Assembly: GCF_047496725.1 (NCBI RefSeq)
Contig: NC_132978.1
Coordinates: 13,283,501 to 13,347,500 of the forward strand
Length of the DNA: 64,000 nucleotides
Origin: Anoplolepis gracilipes
Lineage: Eukaryota; Arthropoda; Insecta; Hymenoptera; Formicidae
Direction of reading: 5' to 3'
In this document: positions 35,547-48,091 of the stretch, one piece after another
Layout of the letters: each line of letters begins with the position of its first letter
Position numbering within the stretch: position 1 is the stretch's first letter
Notes under the pieces: generated by a model
The model's database searches: none
Told to the model about the DNA's origin: nothing
The model's input: only the letters and a program-made list of their open reading frames with translations
Program-made: the position numbers and the translations under genes

Positions 35547-36179
35547 AGTATAAATTTGTTACCTTTTTTTATTTACTTTGTGTATGTAATCCCCCCTCCC
35601 CCCTTGCCCCAGACCCCGATATATTACCGTTCGTTCAATTTTGCTCGGCGCATGGTACAATGCGTATAATTCATTATATTATAGAGTTATCTATGCATAA
35701 GTGGTATGTCTGGACGATACGCTAGCTCGCGTACACTTGATTTTTCTCTATCGTTCACAAGGCGCATACAAACGCACAAACGCACAAACGCATAAACGCG
35801 CACGTACAGGCATTCACTGGTTTTGACATACACTCTTGACATCAACTCTCTCATTCTTTCTCTCTTTCGCGCATGTAGAAACATACAACACGTGCACGCG
35901 CGCACTGTTCGTTCATGGAAGAATAATAAATAAAGACATTCGCGACGCGTTAAACGTACAACAAGTTTGTCAAAATTCGATATCGTTCTCGATTTAAATG
36001 CAGCTCTTGTACTTGATGCAATTCACTTGCCCTCCCGCCGCTAGCACTCATACGTGCGGTCGCGTCGGTCAGTAGGATAGACATCCTGTATTTCTGTAGT
36101 CCAATCATCTTGGCTTCTTTCAGTCACACAGAGATAACGTACGAGACACGTGGCGTGTCGTGTCTCTGAAAATTTCCGC
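32461..36179 (-). other. Downstream flank of Sprouty, possibly its long 3' UTR
   Basis: No independent gene is visible. It contains (AC)n at about 32893-32932, (GA)n at 34598-34672, (CT)n at 35171-35203, (AT)n at about 35490-35545, and G-rich runs on one strand or the other near 32560-32645 and 35590-35605. Sprouty is transcribed leftward into this region, and minus-strand poly(A) hexamers (TTTATT on the plus strand, for example near 32528-32540) are present, so part of it is likely 3' UTR. Extent unknown. Confidence 0.4.
34598..34672. repeat. (GA)n microsatellite
   Basis: Interrupted GA/GAAA purine tract of about 75 bp. The R/E-rich and S/L-rich ORFs over it are artefacts. Confidence 0.93.
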
Positions 36180-37358
36180 TCAAAGCTCCGGTGTGACCGG
36201 ATCCAGCAGCCTCTTCTCCGGGTCCCTCGAGTCACCGATGTCGCTCGTGATGGGATGATGCCTGCCTCCGGTACCGCCAATCGCGCTCGGGTTACATCGA
36301 CAGCCTTGCGCGGCGTGACGCGCGTAGCACGACTCGCAAAGAGTAACGCAGCCTTTCAAAGGCCAATAGCATAACAGACAAGGCATCAAGAACGTGAGGA
36401 AGCTTAAGCACGCCCATCTGGACGCTTTGCGGTTACCGGTACAGGAACACGGATCATCCGCGCAACTCATCGTGATCTCGTCGTCCGTACTGCTGGCGAC
36501 GCCACCGCCGCTGCCGCCGTCCACGCAATGATAGAAGAGACCTTTGACGCAGCATAGGCAGGACGCGTAGTCCAAAACCGTTTCGGCCGAACACAGACAT
36601 GTATTGTCGCAGAGCCACTTGCTGGGCAGCGGGGGTGGCTCCCGGCACGACTCGCATCGACATTTACCGCAAAAGTCGCAAATGATGGAAAGTCCGGCCG
36701 GATCGTAAGTCCTTCCGCCGAGAGCATTGGCTGGCTCCTTGGTAAAGGACACTGGCTGCTTGGAAATGATGTTCTCTCCCGTCGTATTCGCTGTTGACGT
36801 GGCGACAGAGGCGCCGGTCGTCGTGGGACGCGAGCCCTGATTCCTCGCGCGACCGCGCGTTCGATGAGTCGGTACTACCGTGGCATCTTCGTGACCCCGA
36901 TAATGATTGTTATGATGATGATGATGGTGGTGGTGATGGTGATGGTGATGATGACGATGATGCCTCCTCTCGCTCTTGGGACAATCGCCGACGGCCTTGC
37001 TGTCAGCGTCGAGACGTCGTTCTTGATTGCAGCGCGAATGCTTGAACGGCGCCTCGACGTACTCGTTGATGGTCCTCTCGCCGTCCGGTCGCGGCGTAGC
37101 GAGGCTCACTTCGCCAAAGACGGGACTTCTGGGTGACAACTGGGCGATTGTCGCCGTCGTCGTCGTCGTATCCGTAGACGACGGCGACAGCAGACTTCTG
37201 GAATTTGTGTCGTCCGGCGGCGGTGACTCGACGTTCTGCGGACGACGCAAGGACGACGGCCTGCTCCGGAAGGAACTCGATAGCGGTGTCACAGGCATGG
37301 TGAAAGGTACCGTTACCTGGGACGATGGCGTCTCGGGAGCCGACGACGACGTCGTCGA

Positions 37359-37397
<39 letters not shown>

Positions 37398-37996
37398 CGT
37401 CGTCGTCGTCATCGTCGTCGTCGTCGTCGACATTGTCGTTACGTTATCCGACACTGGCGGAGGCGGTGGAGGTGGCGGTGGTGGCACGGACGGTACCGAC
37501 GTTACCGCATGCACGAGCGGCAATCGCGGCGGCGGGAACGGTCGACTATGATCATGCACGCGAGAAACCTCGGCGGAGACGAGCCGCGATTCCGCGTCCT
37601 CGCCGACAACACTACCGATACAATCGTCATTGTCGACGGCGAAACCGCCGACAGCCGCGCCCGCGGCAATGTTCGTTCGCGAGGAAGGAGGCCGCGAAAG
37701 CGGCGGTATCGCATTATTACGCGACATCGGCCGACCGCTCAATTCAAGATGACCTGCTGCTCCTGGGTTATGCGCCGCTGGCGTCTCCAAGTGACGCTGC
37801 CGCCGATAATCCTGACACTGCTGCTGTTGCCGATGCTGATGCTCCACCTTCTTCGTCGCCTCCAACTCCTTCCTCTCCTCGATCCAACGATGCTCGAGAC
37901 GGATACCAGCTGCGCTAACTGGTCCCCTGGCTGCTCCTCGATTCGCTGCGAAGAACGATCCTTCTTGTGCGTTTGATATCGTTGCTCCTGCTCCTG

Positions 37997-38077
<81 letters not shown>

Positions 38078-38347
38078 ACAACGATGGTGATAACGACGAT
38101 GTGGTACGACCCGTCCAAATCGGTGGCGTCCGCTCGCTAGCCCATCGTTCGACAGCCGTCGACGGTATATATGGAACCGATGGACTCTGACTTGACGTTG
38201 GAGTAAGTGTCGCCTCGGTAATCCGCACTGCCCAGCCCGCGCGAGGTGGTGACACTCTCGACGAGGACGTTCCATTAGCGAGGATGGGGCTCGGTAATGC
38301 TCCGCGTCCGCTTCCTCTCGCCCTCGCGACACGCGCTTCATCCCCAC
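36180..38347 (-). CDS. sty: Sprouty, main C-terminal exon
   Basis: One long exon of 2168 nt encodes 721 residues after a split glycine codon. The Sprouty cysteine-rich domain occupies about exon residues 550-690 (CGKCRCESC, WLCDNTCLCSAE, DYASCLCCVKGLFYHC, DPCSC, MPCLLCYWPLKGC, LCESCY, GCRC), and the C-terminus DPEKRLLD matches the family end. A conserved tyrosine motif NEYVEAPF at about residue 430 is the regulatory phosphotyrosine site. Sprouty is a membrane-associated antagonist of FGF/EGF receptor-Ras-MAPK signalling, active in tracheal branching and eye development. The linker holds poly-Ala (about 90-120), poly-Pro (about 291-300), poly-Thr (about 304-337) and poly-His (about 464-479) runs. 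The exon starts at the acceptor TTTCAG|GT (38348-38350); an in-frame ATG at 38366 lies within the intron's 3' end and is probably not used. The upstream coding exon is proposed at 63954-64000. Confidence 0.96.
37335..37440. repeat. Coding (CGT/CGA)n repeat: Sprouty poly-Thr
   Basis: Trinucleotide array that reads ACG/ACC/ACT-type threonine codons on the minus strand inside Sprouty. The plus-strand poly-Ser, poly-Val ORFs here are shadows. Confidence 0.9.
37985..38076. repeat. Coding (GCT)n repeat: Sprouty poly-Ala
   Basis: GCT/GTT trinucleotide array, read as GCA/GCC/ACA codons on the minus strand, giving a poly-Ala run of about 13 to 25 residues broken by Thr and Gly. In the other minus frame it would be poly-Gln, so length change by three preserves the frame. 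Confidence 0.9.
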
Positions 38348-38572
38348 CTGAAATCATTGCGACCAAGAATGTTATGTCATGTTATATACAAATATTTCTT
38401 CAAAATTCTAGAGAAGCCACATTTGAAGAAATCATTTTTCAACTATACATATATCGGTAACTTGATCACTGCGCGACATATCAATCGTTTGTCTTAAATA
38501 AATTTTCCTTTCATTAAATATTTCTCCAAAAGACAGGTGAATGAAATATCTTTAACAAAAGATAATTTAAGG

Positions 38573-38583
<11 letters not shown>

Positions 38584-38626
<43 letters not shown>
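38584..38626. repeat. (AC)n microsatellite
   Basis: About 43 bp of pure CA, 240 bp upstream of the Sprouty main exon in its intron. Confidence 0.95.
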
Positions 38627-38628
<2 letters not shown>

Positions 38629-38759
38629 ATGTAGCAGGTAGAATTTAATCTATGTTGCTCGAAACAAAATAATCCTATAGTTTTAAATGGTGCCTGATAA
38701 GTTTCTGAAAAGCAAAGAAATCTGAGGAATGCGTGACTGAGTTAACGACGACAAGGTAC

Positions 38760-39310
38760 AGCGAGGCGTCGTCGGGTCAGCACCTACCTACGCTAAGAAA
38801 GGTTTGGTTTCCACGTGGGCGAACGCGGTACGAGTGGGCCGCAAAGTTCTCGATTCGGTGGTCACCAACCCACTCGCGTAGCGCCCACGGTATAAAAGAA
38901 CCAGGAGAGTCTGGTTGGAGAGCGCGGCCGATCGCGCCCTCGGCAACGAGCGCACGAGGGCGTTGCTTTTATATATACGGATAATATCCCGAGTATTTTA
39001 TTTTTACATTTTTCAATCAGAATCTTACGCTATTAACGACATTGAAAAATAAGGTGACAACTGATTGTGAGAATTTAGAAAGAGGACTTGGAAGAGCGAA
39101 GGTGAGAAAATTGAGAATTCCGGAGCTGGAAAGAGAGTCGAGAAGGCGTTAATTTCCGAGAGCAAATTCTTCTACTCTACACGGGAGAGAGAGCCACTCC
39201 CGTGTTACGTACGTTACGCGCATTCGAACCTGCATTCGAAATGTTGTGTTGTTGCCATTGATTATACACCTTGGCGCCTTCACCTGAACGCCGCGCCGCG
39301 CCGCGCCGGA
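38760..39310. promoter_or_regulatory. Candidate internal divergent promoter in the Sprouty intron
   Basis: A CpG-rich block with TATAAAAG on the plus strand at about 38890 and TATATATAAAAG on the minus strand at about 38968-38979, back to back, plus repeats of CGCCG at about 39288-39310 and a TATATAA at 39312. It sits 0.4-1 kb upstream of the Sprouty main exon. It could drive a short Sprouty transcript or an unrelated non-coding RNA. Inference only. Confidence 0.3.
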
Positions 39311-39670
39311 GCTATATAATTGAAGAATAGATCTAAGACTCTCTTGGCGCGTTCAACGTTCAAGTCGCGTCGAATTATCAAGTTTGTCTTCCGAGAATCG
39401 TCGTATATATCGTGTGTATATCGCGAGATCATTAATCGTGGATACGAGTTTCCTTTACTTTGGCTGTTATCAGCCGCTCTGCTTCGTCGTATCCCTGGTA
39501 TAAGTGCGCGCTACAAGGCCTCGACGCGATCGTATCGATCCTACTTGAAATCTCGGAGCACCCATATCTCTCCAATCGGATTTAACATTTCATTTACAAT
39601 ATGCGTGTGAGTATCGGTGTCGCTGCGTACGACAACGATACTCGAGCATACTCGAGAGGGTACGTTTTTC

Positions 39671-39708
<38 letters not shown>

Positions 39709-40227
39709 ACTACTTTTCACGAGCGAAACTCGTGCGAGAAAGAGCTTTCCGCAGATTTAATTCATTAAAAATACATTACACGCGCTTCACGTACGATTAA
39801 TCGTACATAAATCATTGTAAATGCCTTTTATATTGAATCTCTGGTGAAAAGTCCGGCTTACTCTGTGAGGAACTATTATTCGAGCGTTATATGTATACGG
39901 CAATAGCGGATCTCGCTTGTTGCGGAGTGAAGCGGCGCGGAGCAGAGCGGAGCGGAGCGGCGTCGAGAATCGAGAAACAGGCGGGCCATTGAGAAAGGGT
40001 GCGCTCGGAGTGGAATGCGCGGGCCGGCTATCGTCGACCGACTGCCATAGGTCAAAGCTTTTAGCCGCTCCGCGCCGGCCGCGGCCGTCCGCAGTCCGCC
40101 GTCCGTACCACGCAGATAAGACGAGAACGTTTCGCGAGCGAGCCGACGAGCCGACGAGCCGACGAGCGGCCGGTGAGCTTCGACCGTACAACGTACAACG
40201 TGTATATGTACGAGTGTATATGTACAA

Positions 40228-40267
40228 CTACCGGACTACCGGACTACCGGACTACCGGACTACCGGA
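40228..40267. repeat. (CTACCGGA)5 octanucleotide repeat
   Basis: Five tandem copies of an 8-bp unit, each containing the palindrome CCGG, in a CpG-rich block of the Sprouty intron. Confidence 0.9.
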
Positions 40268-40495
40268 TCACTTGCTTCTCAACTGCGATTATCATTTTCT
40301 ACTCTAATCGAAACGTTCTCAAAAATCTCCATTGATGCTTCAACTGCAATCGCGAATAATATTCTTTAATCGTAAATATTGTACATTATATAACGATTGT
40401 TTATAGAAATATACTATACTATATATTAGTTGAATATAAGTTTGAACATTCTGATAACGCACGTGTGCTTTCCACACGCGATTTCTGCTAATTTT

Positions 40496-40568
40496 ATAAA
40501 TTCTTCCATTTCTTTTTTAACTTTTTTTCAAGATAATCGATTTATAAAATTTTATTCGCGCGATTAAA

Positions 40569-40629
<61 letters not shown>

Positions 40630-40673
40630 ATAAATCGATTATCTTGAAAAAAAGTTAAAAAAGAAATGGAAGA

Positions 40674-40679
<6 letters not shown>
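40496..40679. repeat. Perfect palindrome, 54-bp arms with (AT)n in the loop
   Basis: Arm 40496-40549 (starts ATAAATTCTTCCATTTCTTT) is an exact reverse complement of arm 40626-40679: I matched 54 of 54 bases. The 76-bp loop is a short unique piece followed by an (AT)n microsatellite at about 40571-40625. Perfect identity implies a recent origin or gene conversion between arms. Confidence 0.9.
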
Positions 40680-40704
<25 letters not shown>

Positions 40705-43700
40705 AAGAAATAAAATATACATATTTTGCAATATTTCATATTTAGCTAAAAATTTTAGAAAACGTTTCAGCAATTTGAAAGATGGTATACGCATTTTCAT
40801 ATATCCGATCATAATTCTTTCCTGCAGCAATATTTCAATTCGCGGCAATATCCGAGTTATTTCATCGCAGATATACCAACTTTGCGGATTTTCCCGGTAA
40901 TGATTAAATGAATATTGAATCAATCGCGCCATGCGTAAAATGAAAGGAGTTCGTAGAAAATATCCGATAAATGAATCGATGACGGCGCGATGATTGTACG
41001 ATATACGCATCCGCGTACCCACACTCACACTCATACGAGCGCGCACCTTTATCGAGTCACTAATTGCGTGCAAAAAAAAAAAGCCGCTTTACAGCTTTTT
41101 TTGAGCCTGAAACTTTTAACGTTTTGCATAATTGCCTATAGTTTTTGGAGAAAAATATCCCTATTTTTTAGAATTTTTTTATATGTTTTTGTTGATAGAT
41201 TTTCTATTTATCAATTTATATATGCATTGTGTACATATTTTTTTTAATAATGTAGACAATCAACTATAATTAATTTATAACTGCAAAAAAGTCGGTAACA
41301 ATAAACTGCATATGCGAAAATAATTTTGCAAACGTGTAAACTTGAATATTTATATTTGAATGTTATATTTATAGTTGGTATATTCATGAAGCACAAGCAT
41401 CACATTTCCTAATTTTAAATCGAACGAGCGAAGCAAAAAGCGTGATAGACGAATGCACGGGTTGGCACCATCGCGCGACGCATAAACAGTTTTTAATGCT
41501 AGTCGGAAACGTCAACGATAAGACCGCGGATAAGTTCTTCCTTCGATATCAGTTTCCTCTGCGGTCTAGATACGTACGACCAACGAAAATCGCCGCGCTA
41601 ACAAGTTTTGATTATACACACCGATAAGAAGAAAGAATTTCGGAATATTTACGAAACGTCTTCGACCGTGAACCATAATAATTCATATGAATCAACATTA
41701 TCACAAAATTTTTGCAAATATTCCGAGAGAGGCACGATAAATTATCCAGTTTCGAGCAGAATAGAATCTTATATGTATTAGCTTATATAATATGAGATTG
41801 AGATTCTATTAATAATATACACATATACATAAAATAGAATCTTTTATTAGTGTAAATATAACATTGTCGATTTTATCAAGTCGGAAAAATTGTGCGTTTA
41901 AAAAAATATACGTATTAAAAAAGCTAAATTAATTATAATTTGCATAAAGCACCCTGTTGTCTAAAATTTTGTCAAATTGTTGCAAATATTATTGATCGAT
42001 CGTGGATTTTAATGAAAAAAAAAAAAAAAAATAAACTTTATAAGATTTGTAAATGGATTTTCAAAAATTTATATTCAAAAAATTCCAAGTGCAATCTCTA
42101 CTTAAAATGCATGTGTTTTCAAGACTATTTATTTTATATTACATATAATTTTTTTTTGATTTACAACGACATCTTATATATACGAATACACGTATACTCG
42201 AGCCTGTCGTGATTAGCCAACGCTAAAACATAAAGCTTCTTTGATACACAAACTCATGAATCTCCGACGTTTAATATAGTTGGCCTTTAATTCCGTTCGG
42301 AAACGAGCGCGATAAGACCGGATGCGCGTTCTTCCTCTCCTGTTATCTGTTTCCCCCGCGGGTGTTTCATACGTAGCATGATCCGTTAACGAGTTTACGC
42401 GCGACGATAGCGCTCAATCTCACGATTACGTGTAAAAAATTCATGCGAGGGATATATCGCTCGTGGAATCCGCCGTGAAATTCGCCGATTACTTATTATT
42501 ATTTTTTATTTAGCGCTTATATACATGGCATACGAGATACGGGAGCGGTGTGTAATCAGGTTATAATCAGGGTCGAGGTAATTTTTCGTTCTGGCATTCG
42601 TCGTGTCTGAAAGCACAACACTTTGACCGTGCGAAGATTTATATATGTAAACTCCACTAACGAGCGTATTAACGTTAATTAATGTTGAAACCTGCTTTAT
42701 TTAATTTTTAATCATTTACTTAAAGCCACATATATAAATCTCTCCTCTACGCATTATTATACATGACGTAACCAAGTCTGCGATTTAAAATCGCCTAGTT
42801 GACATTTACAATTAACTTAAAAAATTTATGGCTCTATTATCAAAATTCTAAACATATTGTGAAGAAAAAGAAAAAGATAAATCAGCTAATTAACCAACTG
42901 ACGTTCTACTGATTTCAGTAATTACTGTGAATTTTACACTTACAGCTTTGATATTAGTGGATCTACATCCGGTCTACAAATAACGATAACGAATTGGATT
43001 GTGAGAAAAAAAGGTTTATCTTATTCGTAGCTCGGAAATCTTGAAAAGGTTCTAATAAAATTGACAAATCTCAATTGTGAGTGTTGCGCTAAATTTTGTC
43101 AAATGTATATTAATTAAAATAGAGTTGACAAACAACCATCATTAACACACTGCGGCAGTTTTGAATTTATATAATAATATATAGATGGAAGAGAGAGTTT
43201 TTTTCAATTGCTAACCAACATTTTTTTATAAATCATTATTTTTTTCCAATCGCTAAGAAACAGAGAAAAAAAATTAAATCTTAAATTTTTTACGAGATTG
43301 TATAAAAATTAAATTTAAAAAGGAATGTCAATTTTCTGCGATTGTCTTGTCTCTGAGCAAGTGAGCAATCCAACTGCAAATACATATGAAAGAAACGATA
43401 TAAATATTATTTTGACATCTGTCAATAGGATCTATTATTATCTATTATTATGAAGCCTGCAAGTTGTTTATAATAATATAAATGTCAAGGAAAGAAAATA
43501 GAATAGAAGAGCAGAAACTTACTGAAAATTCATAGGACTAGCGGGCGGCCAGAAAAGAACGTGGATTCCGCCGTGGCCGACCAAGTTTGGCGGGACCAGC
43601 GGAACGCACTTTCACACGCGAGCACAATTCGCAGGACGGCGAAAACGATCCCGAGGACACTCGCGAAAAAACGTTCCCGTGATCGTGGAGCTCGTCGAGC

Positions 43701-43811
43701 AGTCGTCGTCGACAAGGATTCGGGCTACCGTTACGTAGCGACAGTCGAATCCGCATTCTCTCTCGACTTGGCACGGCGACGGCATCGAAGAGACTAGCGC
43801 GCCGTCGTTCT

Positions 43812-43858
<47 letters not shown>

Positions 43859-44834
43859 TCCGCCGAGTGAAGGAATCCACGAGCTCTCCGACAGCGACGG
43901 GGGAGCGCGAGAGATCCGCTACTCGCACTTTCGTCCCTCACATTCGTTCATTCCACTCTCTTGCCGCACTCTTATTCTTCGTCTTTCTCTTGCCCTCTCG
44001 TGTGAATATCACAGGCGCAGAAAAATATATCAATTTCAAACCGCTACCGTGCTACTCGGAAATACCGATATCAAAGGGACATCCATACACCGATGTTAAG
44101 GTTTGTTAAAAAGTAGTTGATCAAACATCACGATAGGATCGCTCCCGCGAGGGAAAGTCTCGAGCGCGACGATACTCGTAAAACGGACACGCGGGCGAGG
44201 CTCGAAAAGAACTCGTGGCAACAGCTGGACACCAAAGAGAAGCTGAATGCGAGCGCGAGCGCGAGCGAGAGCGAGACAGACAGATGAACACGAAACACGA
44301 AACACGCACGACAACTGCCGACCAACGACTGACAATGGGTTCGTCGCTAGCGAGTCGAGCTGGAAAGGCGGTGGCCAGACGGGGCAAAGGGAGGGGGGAG
44401 AGAGGGGAGAGGGATATAGCGCGCGCGGCAGCGGGACGAAACGTGGGCGGAGGGAGGGGAAACAGGAAGAGAGACGGTGGGAAGGAAGCCATGAATGGCG
44501 ACAGTCGGACGCGGGGCGAGGAGAAGAAAAAGTGAAAAGAGGTGGGAAGCGGGAGGGACTCTCTCGGATGGTTGTTCGCGCATAGTACGGCGTCGCCATC
44601 TGGCGATAACGTGGCTGAAACGTGCGCCGTTCCCGGCCGGCCGACGCACACGAAGCTTTTTATGAATGGACGGAAGCTATCATTGAAGCTTCGGATTGAA
44701 TGAAAACATTACCTACGTCGTCACCGCCGTGCGGCACCGCGCCGTCACACGGCACGCCGTCGGCGTGGCTCAACGTTTGGCGTGATCGCGTTTGACGGAT
44801 GAGGAGTGGTGGTAATGGCAATATTACTAGCGAT

Positions 44835-44836
44835 GC

Positions 44837-44879
<43 letters not shown>

Positions 44880-44952
44880 AATGATGATGATGATGATGAT
44901 GACGATGACGATGATGATGATGATGATGATGACGATGACGACGATGACGACG
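44835..44952. repeat. (GAT)n trinucleotide repeat
   Basis: About 118 bp of GAT with GAC interruptions. It generates artificial poly-Met, poly-Ser and poly-His ORFs. Confidence 0.93.
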
Positions 44953-45138
44953 ATGTTGGCTGGTAGTGGCGAGGCAATGTCGTTTACGTGACGTCGTCAT
45001 CGTCGTCACCGTCGTCTTTGTCGATTAATCAACCACCCATTTTTCCGTACTCTGTTGCCATTTACGTACTTTGTAAAAATACTCGACCCGAGCGTAAGGA
45101 ATATTATCGATAAAGGCGTTATCGATCGCTATCAAAGA

Positions 45139-45142
<4 letters not shown>

Positions 45143-45193
<51 letters not shown>

Positions 45194-45215
45194 GCGACGC
45201 GACGCGACGCGGCGT
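45143..45215. repeat. (GA)n tract followed by (GACGC)n
   Basis: A (GA)n run of about 48 bp passes directly into four units of the pentamer GACGC. The same pentamer recurs at 50239-50256 and, in reverse complement, at 49373-49415. Confidence 0.9.
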
Positions 45216-45553
45216 ATGTAATGTTTCGCGTTTCAGCAACATGTTTCGAGATCCGAAGAGCATCTCTTCGCGATACGTTGCGAGATATGATTTCTCCAAT
45301 TCATCGTCGCATAGTGTCGCCATTTTCTCTAATAACGAAAATGAACGTGCACACGTATGCATTTTAAAACATTGAGTGTAAAAGAGTCAATTACACTACA
45401 ATATATAAATATAACGTAATAATTTAATAGGGTATGTTGTAGACTGCATAATTAAAGTAGACACATGTCCTAGGATTAAAAGAGAAAGCGAAAAATTGGA
45501 GCTTTTCTGACATAACAAAGTATAAATCATTTAATCCACTAAATAGATCTCGT

Positions 45554-45555
<2 letters not shown>

Positions 45556-45606
<51 letters not shown>
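45556..45606. repeat. (GA)n microsatellite
   Basis: About 50 bp of pure GA followed by a short poly-G run. Confidence 0.95.
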
Positions 45607-45609
<3 letters not shown>

Positions 45610-46005
45610 GAGAGGGGGGGGGACTCTGCTTTTTTTTTCCTATACCTATATACATATATACGTATATATATCTTTCGTTCGGGTTTGAAGAAACACACGT
45701 GGAAAATCAATCTCGAGATATTTTCCCCTCGTGTCGTTTCTGCAGTTTCGACTTACGATCGCGCAAGTATGGACGACAAGCTGCACGAGCAACGAGGCAA
45801 GTTCGCGAGTATGCAGGGGCCGGAGCCGACAGAGGGCGCGGATAGAAAAGAACAGAGAAAGAGGAAACAAGAGGAAGTGAGAGAAACAGCGTGCAACTAT
45901 CTCGTTCTGGCGCATTACTCGGTTCTATATTTATCCCACTCATTAATTCCATCCTCGTCGTACACCGTTCATTCATTCGTGCGCCCACTTTTCGTTCCCT
46001 CTCTC

Positions 46006-46009
<4 letters not shown>

Positions 46010-46062
<53 letters not shown>
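46010..46062. repeat. (CT)n microsatellite
   Basis: About 53 bp of CT within a longer pyrimidine-rich block (45990-46340). Confidence 0.95.
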
Positions 46063-46067
<5 letters not shown>

Positions 46068-47191
46068 ACCGTCTCTCGCTCTCCCTCTCTCTGTCTCACG
46101 CGCGCGCGCAAACACGCACGTTCATTCATCTCGTCTCTGTCTGATCATCGCCCGTATCGCCGACGCTCCCGTCCTCTCTCTCTCTCTTTCTTTCTTTCTC
46201 TCTCACTCTCGATACGTCCTTTTCTGTTCTCTCTCTTTCTCCCGTTCTCTTCCTCTCCCCCGCGCTGTCGTTCTCGTACCGAGCACGTCGCTCCCACTCG
46301 TCCCCCTTTCTTCGCCCCGCGACATCTTTTCCCTTCTAACCCCTCCTCCTACCAATCTGACACATCCGCAGCGCTGTGAATGCAGTGACGTACGCACGTG
46401 TAACACGAGCCCGATTGCTCCGACAGTTTCGAAAAAAGCTATATTAATATACTTGTTTTTCATCAATTATCAAGCGAAATAGAAATGAAATTTAAAGCCG
46501 ACTACTAAAACATTCATGTGTGAGCAAGACTATTCCACACTTGGAAGAATTTAGAAACCACAATGGTAATTACTCATTTTGTAATTAGTATTGTGTTCGG
46601 GAGAAGGAGATGGATTATCAAAACTGATTAGAGTGCGGAGACGAATATAATCGGATCTCGGTTAATAACAAGAGACGCGAGACGCGAATCATTTCGCTTT
46701 TTGTTTTATTTTTTTTTTTTTTTTCAATGATGAAGAAAACAGACGCGAGCACCTTTTTGTCGAAAGACGAATATGCCGGGCTCGTCGAGGTCTTATTCTC
46801 GGTATTTGTGCGCGCGCGTCCCCCGCACGCGGGCTTGGCACTAGACGTTAATGTCATCCCGCCGTCTTTCCGGTGAAACGTCTTCGAGATCCGAGCGAAC
46901 CGGCCAAAACTTCTTGACTTATCGCTTCCTGGTAGTCGTCGATTCCTGCGTAGTCGTGACAATTTCCAACGTACACGCAATGCGAAACACATGTTAATAC
47001 GCGGCGCTCGTCTGAGAGACTCGACACATCCGGAAAAATGACGTAGTTATTATTATTAGAGAAAATGTATCGCGCAATCGCGTCTTTCGGAATCGAGCTC
47101 GTTTCTCGGAAAAAGTCCGGGTCACTATACGAATAAATTATTACAGGAAAACAAATTATGTAGACAAATATCGATTGAGTGCAACAACAAC

Positions 47192-47278
<87 letters not shown>
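47192..47278. repeat. (ATT)n microsatellite
   Basis: About 29 uninterrupted ATT units. Confidence 0.96.
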
Positions 47279-47279
<1 letters not shown>

Positions 47280-48037
47280 GAATATCAGACATTGTAATTT
47301 CTATGTTGCACAGATTATTATCCATAACGAGAGAAAAGGACGGAAAGATTACAAAATTATTTTTAAAGTATTCTTCACACTTTTAAAATTGATATTAACT
47401 CGACACACATTGACGCGAAAGATTCTATGTTTGAAAAGTCGAAGAAAGCATTCTCCATCGATCGACATATATTGGAACGGGGTTCGCTGATTCGTCGCTA
47501 TGTCGCTGATTCGAGGGGGGGGAGGGGGGGAGAGAGAGAGAAAGAGAGAAGCGAGGAGGCACGTTAAGCGAGGCACAGGCGAGCAACGAGCAACGAGTAA
47601 ACGAGCGAACAGCCTTCGTAAACTTTGACGAGGGCTTGGCTTATAACTGCACCGTCAAAAAATCTGCTCGCGAAAATAACTCGCCACCTATCCTCTCGTA
47701 ATAAGACGTTCCCTAGGACGTCACCGTTCGTCTCGAGTTCTTTTCCGAAGCTGATCAGCTGCGGCTCGGACACAACGGTCATTTAAAGTTTCCCCTTCGC
47801 TCTCGTATTTCTTTTCCCAGTCGAGATGCACCGGACGTGTCGCGTCGAATTTTGATGGGATATTTTTTTTTTTTTTTTTTTTTTTATTACAAAGAAAAAC
47901 AACGTTGAACGTTTTAAAATTGATTGATATTGCGCCCTTGGAAATGTACATGGAAATAAAATTTTTAACCTTTAATATTGCGAGAATTAAGTCGACCTAC
48001 TAATCCTAATTTTTTTCATTTTTTCAATTTTTTCAAA

Positions 48038-48091
<54 letters not shown>

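Noticed and set aside
36794..38118. Several long ORFs on the plus strand and in other minus frames over the Sprouty exon (poly-Ser, poly-Val, poly-Gln)
   Set aside because: They are shadows of trinucleotide repeats and of high GC content. Only the minus frame with the cysteine-rich domain shows family similarity.
39673..39706. Poly-A run as the tail of a processed retrocopy
   Set aside because: No upstream sequence resembles a gene or LINE 3' end and no target duplication was seen; simple poly-A runs are common in this window.
40496..40679. Perfect hairpin as a microRNA precursor
   Set aside because: Arms are AT-rich and fully paired over 54 bp with a 76-bp microsatellite loop, unlike an animal pre-miRNA with bulges and a short loop.
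44215..44651. Overlapping ORFs of 100-176 residues on both strands in the CpG-rich block
   Set aside because: Composition is R/E/G- or S/P/L-rich in mirror image, typical of purine-rich non-coding DNA; no motif and no splice context.
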